From positions 62,001-126,000 of the forward strand of contig JBALWA010000005.1 in the NCBI GenBank assembly GCA_036960305.1: DNA of 64,000 nt, read 5' to 3'. The first letter of the stretch is position 1; every line of letters starts with the position of its first letter. The position numbers and the translations under genes are program-made. The DNA comes from JBALVT01 sp036960305 (GTDB lineage Bacteria > Pseudomonadota > Gammaproteobacteria > Pseudomonadales > Halieaceae). Of the stretch, positions 59,023 to 64,000 are shown one piece after another. The notes beneath the pieces were generated by a model, which was given only the letters and a program-made list of their open reading frames with translations, had not been told where the DNA came from and searched no databases.

Positions 59023-61896
59023 TTACGCTTCGATTTTCTCCACATCCACCCGGGCGTCCCGGTCGAAAGTCGACGGCTGACCCGTAGTGAACCGGGGGTC
59101 TAGGTGGGTACCACTATTACCGACTAGCTCTACCGGGTTGATCGGCGAGGGAGTCACATTACGCATTGACCCTTTGATGAACTGATAGTCTTCCCAGGCG
59201 TGATAAATCAGCAACTGGCCTGGCTGTAAACTCGGCGAAAGCTTTGCCTTAACGTGGAACTCACCTACGTCGTTAAACACGCGCAGCACATCGCTGTCCT
59301 CGATACCCTTGCTATGTGCATCAAAGGGACATATCAGAATAAACGGCTCGCCACGGGTCAGTTGCAGCATCAGCGGATTGTCACGCCAGGTTGAGTGAAT
59401 AGATTCCCGGGGATGCCCACCGGTCAGCATGAACGGGTGATTGCCACCAATTTTTGGCGGCTCCTTATGCATGGGCAAAGTCTCACCCATTTCTAGGTAG
59501 CGATCGACATCAATATAAAACTGCATCCGACGGGTCGTTGTCGGCCAGGGCACTTTTTTGTCTACGTGATGAGTATGGGGAACAATGGTCTCCCCTTCTT
59601 TGAAATCGGTCATATTACCCAGAGAGAGCCCCTCATGACCGTGGGAGGTAAATTTCGCAAAGCCCTTTTCTTTTAAATGATCCCAGGTCACTCCATCGAG
59701 GTTACTGGAAAGATCGAGAATGGCAGCTGCCACTTTTTCTTCGTCTTTAGGGCCGAACTCGCCATTCATGCTGACCTGGTCGTAGAGTTTGTCTAGTGCA
59801 ATATCCTCTCCGTAAGGGGATTTTACTGTACCAATACCGCGTTCTTTGGCGCGCTTTTGAATATACTCACTCAGTAGTAACACGATTTCCCAGTCGGGCT
59901 TCGACTCTCCCAAGGGCTCTGTCGCTGCAGTGGTTGCGGTGAGAAAGGGGCTCAGGGGTGTGACCCACTTGAAGGAATTTCGCTCATACCAGGCGGCGCA
60001 GGGCAGTACATAGTCAGAGTGTTGAGCTGTGGTGTTCATGCGCATGTCGAGGCAGACGCTAAGCTCCAGTTTCGGCCACAGTTTCTCTTTGAGGATATCG
60101 CCGCCACGTACACGGCGCAGAGAATTACTGACGAAGTGGAAAATAATGCGGGGGGTTGTACCTGAGGGTGGCAGCAACGGTTGGTCACCTGAGTTAACCG
60201 CCTCCATGACATAGTCACTCACCGGGCGAGTGATAAATGGCGTCCAATTGTCATCGTGCAGGTCTTTTATGCCACCGTGTATAGCCCAGAACAAGGTGCC
60301 ACTGGTAACTTGTGGGAAAGGTGAATTGGTGGCGAACAGCATTTTTGTAATGTCATAGGTTGCCATTTCCTCGGTCATTCCCTCGGCAACTTTCTCCTCC
60401 ACCATGCCATGAACCTGATGCGCGAACTGCTCCAGCGAATGCATATTCGGCAGCATCATGAAAGGCTCGAAGCCGTCTGGCGTCAGGAATGGGAAGGCAC
60501 CGTAACCGGCGCCATGTCGTCCCATATTACCCGTGAGCGCAAAAACCATAATCATGGAGCGCTCAATCAGGTTACCGTGAAAATACTTGTTCAAGCTACT
60601 GGAAGTCACATTGGTCATGGCTTTGGAGTTACCTATGGACTCAGCCATAAGCTCAATCATTTTTTCTCCAGTGCCACAGATTTTCGACACATTGGCCAGC
60701 GTGTAATCCTCCAAAGTGTCCTTCAGTCGAGAAAACACAGTTCGCACTTTGACTTCGCTGCCATCTAGCAGGGTGACGGTTGTGCTTGCGTCCAAATCCG
60801 GATCTAGCTCCCCCAGACTCAAACTCTTCCGTGGAGCCGACACGACTGCATTAGTGGCTGTATCAAAGAAATAGAAACCGTGCGCACTACCGGAAGCGAC
60901 CATATCTGCTTCGGTCAGGAACTTATCAGTGTCCTCTCGCACCAGCAGCGGCATATCGGTTTGCTCAGCCATGAAAGCGCGGTCAATCTTTTCATGCTCC
61001 ACCAACCAGCGGGCGATGCCCATGGCCAGGGCCGCATCAGTTCCGGGTTTGACCGGTACCCACAGGTCCGACTTGGTAGCCGAGGCATTGTAATCCGGAG
61101 AGATGGTGATAATTTTTGTGCCGTTGTAACGCGCCTCAGTGTAGAAGTGGGCATTGGGTATCTGGGTGTAGATCGGGTTGGAACCCCAGATAAGAATCAG
61201 ATCGGAATAGAAAAAATCATCCGCAGAGCGCTCACCTGAGATCTTGCCCATGGTCTCCAATGCACCGCGGTGACCATCACCGATCTCAGTGTTCATATCC
61301 AGAATCACAGAGCGGGTGTACTTGCTGAAGCGAAAAACTGCCGCCGAAGAGGTGGCCAGATCCAGCCCGGGGCCGCAGTCCCAGATGGTGCGATCGCTGC
61401 CTTCATTGACCGTAACGTCAATATAGCGATCAGCAATATCCGTTAGCGCCTCGTCCCAGCTAACTCGTTTCCATTTGCCCTCTCCCCGCTCACCCATCCT
61501 CTTTAATGGATGAGTGACCCGGGTTGCGTCATACATACGGTTGGAAAACGAACAGCCTTTCTGGCATCCACGCGGATTAAAGTCAGGGACGTCACTGTTG
61601 GTCTGGGGGTACTCGGCTGTTTGTTCCTCGCGATAGACCAGGCCATCTTTGACGAACACGTCCCAGGCACAATGGGCCTGGTACCAGCAGTTAATCAGGT
61701 GGGTGCCCTTGGCAATTTTGTCCCAACTCCACTGAGTCTGGTAGATATCCTGCCAGCTGTCGTAATCGGGTATTGGTAAGTCAGTCACTTCACTCACGCT
61801 GGCAGCCACCTTCGCCACAAAGCTTGGGGTAGTCAGCACAAGCGTTGAAGCGGCAATACTCTGTAAGAACCCACGTCTACTTAGGCCGGCGGTCAT
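59023..61896 (-). CDS. molybdopterin hydroxylase alpha subunit, type II DMSO reductase family (ethylbenzene dehydrogenase-like)
   Basis: 957 aa from the ATG at 61896, chosen because the Tat signal SRRGFLQSIAASTLVL then lies at the very start. The FS0 iron-sulfur site uses H66-x3-C70-x5-C76-x34-C111; His as first ligand is the mark of the NarG/EbdA/DdhA group. The likely Mo-ligating aspartate is D207 in IGDGHRGALETMG, followed by FFYSDLILIWGSNP. Later cofactor-binding stretches (LWVPVKPGTDAALAMGIARW, LLPPSGTTPRIIFHFV) are also typical. These enzymes hydroxylate hydrocarbon carbons with water. Candidate substrates by analogy are alkylbenzenes, p-cymene-type monoterpenes and steroid side chains. 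Confidence 0.93.
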   Translation of the reverse strand: MTAGLSRRGFLQSIAASTLVLTTPSFVAKVAASVSEVTDLPIPDYDSWQDIYQTQWSWDKIAKGTHLINCWYQAHCAWDVFVKDGLVYREEQTAEYPQTNSDVPDFNPRGCQKGCSFSNRMYDATRVTHPLKRMGERGEGKWKRVSWDEALTDIADRYIDVTVNEGSDRTIWDCGPGLDLATSSAAVFRFSKYTRSVILDMNTEIGDGHRGALETMGKISGERSADDFFYSDLILIWGSNPIYTQIPNAHFYTEARYNGTKIITISPDYNASATKSDLWVPVKPGTDAALAMGIARWLVEHEKIDRAFMAEQTDMPLLVREDTDKFLTEADMVASGSAHGFYFFDTATNAVVSAPRKSLSLGELDPDLDASTTVTLLDGSEVKVRTVFSRLKDTLEDYTLANVSKICGTGEKMIELMAESIGNSKAMTNVTSSSLNKYFHGNLIERSMIMVFALTGNMGRHGAGYGAFPFLTPDGFEPFMMLPNMHSLEQFAHQVHGMVEEKVAEGMTEEMATYDITKMLFATNSPFPQVTSGTLFWAIHGGIKDLHDDNWTPFITRPVSDYVMEAVNSGDQPLLPPSGTTPRIIFHFVSNSLRRVRGGDILKEKLWPKLELSVCLDMRMNTTAQHSDYVLPCAAWYERNSFKWVTPLSPFLTATTAATEPLGESKPDWEIVLLLSEYIQKRAKERGIGTVKSPYGEDIALDKLYDQVSMNGEFGPKDEEKVAAAILDLSSNLDGVTWDHLKEKGFAKFTSHGHEGLSLGNMTDFKEGETIVPHTHHVDKKVPWPTTTRRMQFYIDVDRYLEMGETLPMHKEPPKIGGNHPFMLTGGHPRESIHSTWRDNPLMLQLTRGEPFILICPFDAHSKGIEDSDVLRVFNDVGEFHVKAKLSPSLQPGQLLIYHAWEDYQFIKGSMRNVTPSPINPVELVGNSGTHLDPRFTTGQPSTFDRDARVDVEKIEA

Positions 61897-61900
61897 GATG

Positions 61901-63025
61901 CTACCTATCCTCCAGAGGGTTAATAAACTGCACTGGGTGGATCTCATTGTCAGGGGTGTACTGCACCGCAGGATCAAACACGCTAACCGCCTGATCACTA
62001 TTTGCCACACTGATCCGCTCTACCTCCGCAGGGCTTTTCGTGAATGGCCCGAACATATCCTGCCATTTCCTGGAAATCAGCAAGTCCATCAGTTCTGACT
62101 CTTCGCCGCGCATTTTCTTGGCCCGTTCTGCGTCTACCCGCGCCATCACCGCGTGGACTTCCGGTCCAAACAGGAATTCAAGGTACTCCGGCGGAATTCT
62201 CGATTCATCGGTGGGATTGCCTTCAGCGTCGATTTTGGGGGGCGACATAGGGGGCACATAGAATACATTGGGCTGGGTTTCGTACTCCGGGTGGAGTGCT
62301 AAAGCCACTTTGTGTTTGTACACCAATTTGTGGATTGGGCCCTCAGGGTCATCCAAATAGCCAACAAAACGTACTCTTCCGGGGCACTGGCGAGCGCAGG
62401 CATTAGCGACACCTTCTTGCAGCCTGGGAAGGCAGAAAATACATTTCTGGGAGACGCCCTCTTCCTCGTTGAAATAGATTTTTTTGTAGGGGCAAGCCTC
62501 AGCACAGAATTGGTAGCCCCGACACTTTTTCTCATTGATCAGAACGATACCATCTTCTTCGCGCTTCTCGATGGCTTTTCGAGGGCAGGCCTCCAGACAT
62601 GCCGGGTGTGTACAGTGGTTACAAATACGGGGCAGGTAGAAATAGTAGTTATTGGGATAGTCGCCTTCACCGACATCTTCATCCCAGTTGGATCCGCCCT
62701 GGGGATCACCCCGCCGATCTTCCAGGGTTTTGTCTTTGTCTCCCCCGTAGAATACCTCCTCGTAGTTCATATCGAAGCGATCACCCCAGTCTTTCCGCGT
62801 GGGTAATACGCCTGGCTGGGCGGCACCGTTTTTGAATCCGCCGCCCATTGTCTCGTAGTTGAGTGGAGTGCCCGTACCGGGGTTGGTATTGACGGTGTTC
62901 CACAGCATGTGCTCCATACCTTTGCGGCGGGTCCACAAAGTCTTACAGGCAATAGTGCAGGTCTGACAACCGATACATTTGTTCAGGTCCATGATCATCG
63001 CAACCTGTCGTTTGATTTTCGCCAT
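61901..63025 (-). CDS. molybdoenzyme beta subunit (four-cluster ferredoxin)
   Basis: 374 aa iron-sulfur electron-transfer subunit like NarH and EbdB. Cluster-binding groups: C17, C20, C23 and C27 (CIGCQTCTIAC); CNHCTHPACLEACP; CRGYQFCAEACP; CIFC; and CARQCPG. In CRGYQFC a Tyr stands where a third Cys would be, as Trp does in NarH, so one cluster is probably [3Fe-4S]. No signal peptide is visible; it should be exported with the alpha subunit's Tat signal. The stop is 4 nt before the alpha ATG. Confidence 0.94.
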   Translation of the reverse strand: MAKIKRQVAMIMDLNKCIGCQTCTIACKTLWTRRKGMEHMLWNTVNTNPGTGTPLNYETMGGGFKNGAAQPGVLPTRKDWGDRFDMNYEEVFYGGDKDKTLEDRRGDPQGGSNWDEDVGEGDYPNNYYFYLPRICNHCTHPACLEACPRKAIEKREEDGIVLINEKKCRGYQFCAEACPYKKIYFNEEEGVSQKCIFCLPRLQEGVANACARQCPGRVRFVGYLDDPEGPIHKLVYKHKVALALHPEYETQPNVFYVPPMSPPKIDAEGNPTDESRIPPEYLEFLFGPEVHAVMARVDAERAKKMRGEESELMDLLISRKWQDMFGPFTKSPAEVERISVANSDQAVSVFDPAVQYTPDNEIHPVQFINPLEDR

Positions 63026-63030
63026 GATTT

Positions 63031-63645
63031 CTAGACCTCAATATCCAGTGGTTTCCAGTCGATAGAGAAGGATTTCAAACCCGCCCGCTCATCATTTGCA
63101 CCCTGCCACACGGCATAGCCGATTTTGCTTGATTTACCCGCTAGCAATGGCGCCCCTTCAATAAAGCCTCCCAACTGCCGCGTAATCACGACTCGTCGCA
63201 CGCCATCATTCCAAGTACCTTTTCCGTCAGCGACTACCGCAACGCCCTGCTGCGTACTGCCAATACCCTGGGAGTGCGTGGAGCGTACGCCCGGCTTCCC
63301 CGCTAACCAGTGCAAAAAATGTATGGGAGAATCAGCGGAACCCATGGTCATCAGGATGGGCTGCCCACGAATGGGTAGAGCAATCGCTACAGCGTCCTTT
63401 TTGTGCTCGACGGCGCACTGCCACTCACAAAAAAAGGCTATTCGCTTGCCATCATGGACGGCCCGCGTGGAGATTGAAGCCGTTTGCCCATAGGGAAGAG
63501 ACTCCCATTTCACTCGGATGTACTGCGTCGGCTGGAGTGCTACCGGCGTCTGCATCATGGGCACCACCTCCTCAGCAAGGCCAGCCCACCTTGAATCATC
63601 CGGGTCGACCCAGGGTTCGATGTCAGAAACGCGTTTAACCAGCAT
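63031..63645 (-). CDS. molybdoenzyme gamma subunit (heme b, ethylbenzene dehydrogenase type)
   Basis: 204 aa from the ATG at 63645; a GTG at 63660 would place the ribosome site GGGGGAG inside the gene. The beta-sandwich EBDH gamma-like fold shows YIRVKWESLPYG, KRIAFFCEWQCAVE, PILMTMGSADSPIHFLHWLAG (Met heme ligand region) and KSSKIGYAVWQGANDERAG (Lys ligand region), consistent with a Met/Lys-ligated heme b. I see no signal peptide, so export may rely on the alpha subunit. It is the first gene of the operon. Confidence 0.9.
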   Translation of the reverse strand: MLVKRVSDIEPWVDPDDSRWAGLAEEVVPMMQTPVALQPTQYIRVKWESLPYGQTASISTRAVHDGKRIAFFCEWQCAVEHKKDAVAIALPIRGQPILMTMGSADSPIHFLHWLAGKPGVRSTHSQGIGSTQQGVAVVADGKGTWNDGVRRVVITRQLGGFIEGAPLLAGKSSKIGYAVWQGANDERAGLKSFSIDWKPLDIEV

Positions 63646-63660
63646 GGCTCCCCCTTTCAC

Positions 63661-63856
63661 TTGTAGTCAGATTAAACGAACCACCTAGTGGCCCGCAGTC
63701 CCATTGACTTATATTGGCGTAGCGCACCCCATACCAGGCTACCGGGTTCAAAGAAGGCCAAAGCGCCACGGGCGCCACTTTTCCTTCAAATTTTACTTAA
63801 GATCACCCCCAGTTAGGAATATGGTAGGGACGCTTATTGCTCTGTTTCAAGAAGTA
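63661..63856. other. leader/promoter region of the molybdoenzyme operon
   Basis: Non-coding. CCAC-N3-GTGG (63681-63691) is a short palindrome about 36 bp before the gamma start. GCGCC-ACG-GGCGC (63763-63775) is a small hairpin that could end the gene to the right. No convincing -35/-10 or sigma-54 site was seen. Confidence 0.5.
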
Positions 63857-64000
63857 CTAAATATCAGGGATTAATTTCATAGTCTTTTCAAGCGTCAACA
63901 CTTCCCGCCTGGCTTCACTGACATATTCAGGACTAATTCCATATTCCTGCCAACGCTCACATATCTGTTGTTCGAGATCTATCGGCAAACGATAGACTTG
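63857..64000 (-). CDS. C-terminal fragment of an unidentified protein
   Basis: The minus strand is open from the right edge to a TAG at 63859-63857, giving 47 residues: it includes VYRLPIDLEQQICERWQEYG and ends TLEKTMKLIPDI. The residue mix is that of a real helical protein. I do not recognise it. The rest lies outside the window. Confidence 0.55.
   Translation of the reverse strand, partial: QVYRLPIDLEQQICERWQEYGISPEYVSEARREVLTLEKTMKLIPDI

Noticed and set aside
1..64000. CRISPR arrays, tRNA or rRNA genes, prophage
   Set aside because: No regularly spaced repeats, tRNA-like cloverleafs or phage structural genes were seen on reading both strands.

Overview
The window reads as chromosomal DNA of an aerobic, probably marine gammaproteobacterium with moderately high GC. 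My best guess is the Halieaceae/Spongiibacteraceae area, inferred from gene content only: TonB-dependent receptors, several Rieske oxygenases, many acyl-CoA dehydrogenases, MaoC/SDR/thiolase beta-oxidation sets, sulfatases and a periplasmic molybdoenzyme. I saw no rRNA, tRNA, CRISPR array, phage or intact insertion sequence. Coding density is high and most genes sit in short operons with overlapping or nearly touching ends.

Layout. 1-6.8 kb: a leftward operon for a periplasmic adaptor, ABC ATPase, FtsX-type permease, NtrC-type activator and NtrY-like kinase, behind a good sigma-54 promoter with an upstream palindrome. 7.0-15.0 kb: beta-oxidation-type genes (thioesterase, Fe-alcohol dehydrogenase, quinone reductase-like MDR, thiolase, MFE-2-like SDR, MaoC hydratase, acyl-CoA dehydrogenase) and a Rieske oxygenase; two of these leftward units share one promoter/operator design. 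15.2-20.1 kb: two divergent TonB-dependent receptors. 20.1-20.95 kb: a VapBC module lying between the receptor's 3' end and a decayed duplicate of that same 3' end. 21.2-25.1 kb: a very large secreted ThuA/sugar-dehydrogenase-like/PKD/cytochrome c protein and a SnoaL-like protein. 25.2-27.5 kb: zinc alcohol dehydrogenase and cytochrome P450. 27.6-34.7 kb: a seven-gene rightward operon (SDR, ThuA-like, acyl-CoA dehydrogenase, Rieske oxygenase, 2-oxoacid dehydrogenase E1alpha, E1beta, E2). 35-47.2 kb: a phosphatase/kinase pair and more CoA-thioester catabolism (CoA ligase, Rieske oxygenase, thiolase-like protein with DUF35 partner, acyl-CoA dehydrogenase, SDRs, NahD-like isomerase).

47.2-54.9 kb: a ParDE-type toxin-antitoxin pair, then a leftward sulfatase locus (DUF2092 protein, Arg-rich secreted protein, outer-membrane barrel, two sulfatases) and an AraC-family regulator. 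Two copies of a 67-68 bp element sit in this locus; their ends are conserved while the 20-base middle differs but forms a hairpin in both copies. 55.0-63.7 kb: a leftward operon for a type II DMSO-reductase-family molybdoenzyme of the ethylbenzene dehydrogenase kind (gamma, beta, alpha), followed by aldehyde dehydrogenase, alcohol dehydrogenase, a TorD/NarJ-like chaperone and a UbiX-family flavin prenyltransferase. The likely logic is oxygen-independent hydroxylation of a hydrocarbon carbon in the periplasm, then oxidation of alcohol to aldehyde to acid. This is the most interesting system in the window.

Together the genes describe a cell that takes up hydrophobic or sulfated organic matter through outer-membrane transporters, activates it by Rieske, P450 or molybdenum hydroxylation, and degrades it as CoA thioesters. 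The actual substrates cannot be read from the sequence.
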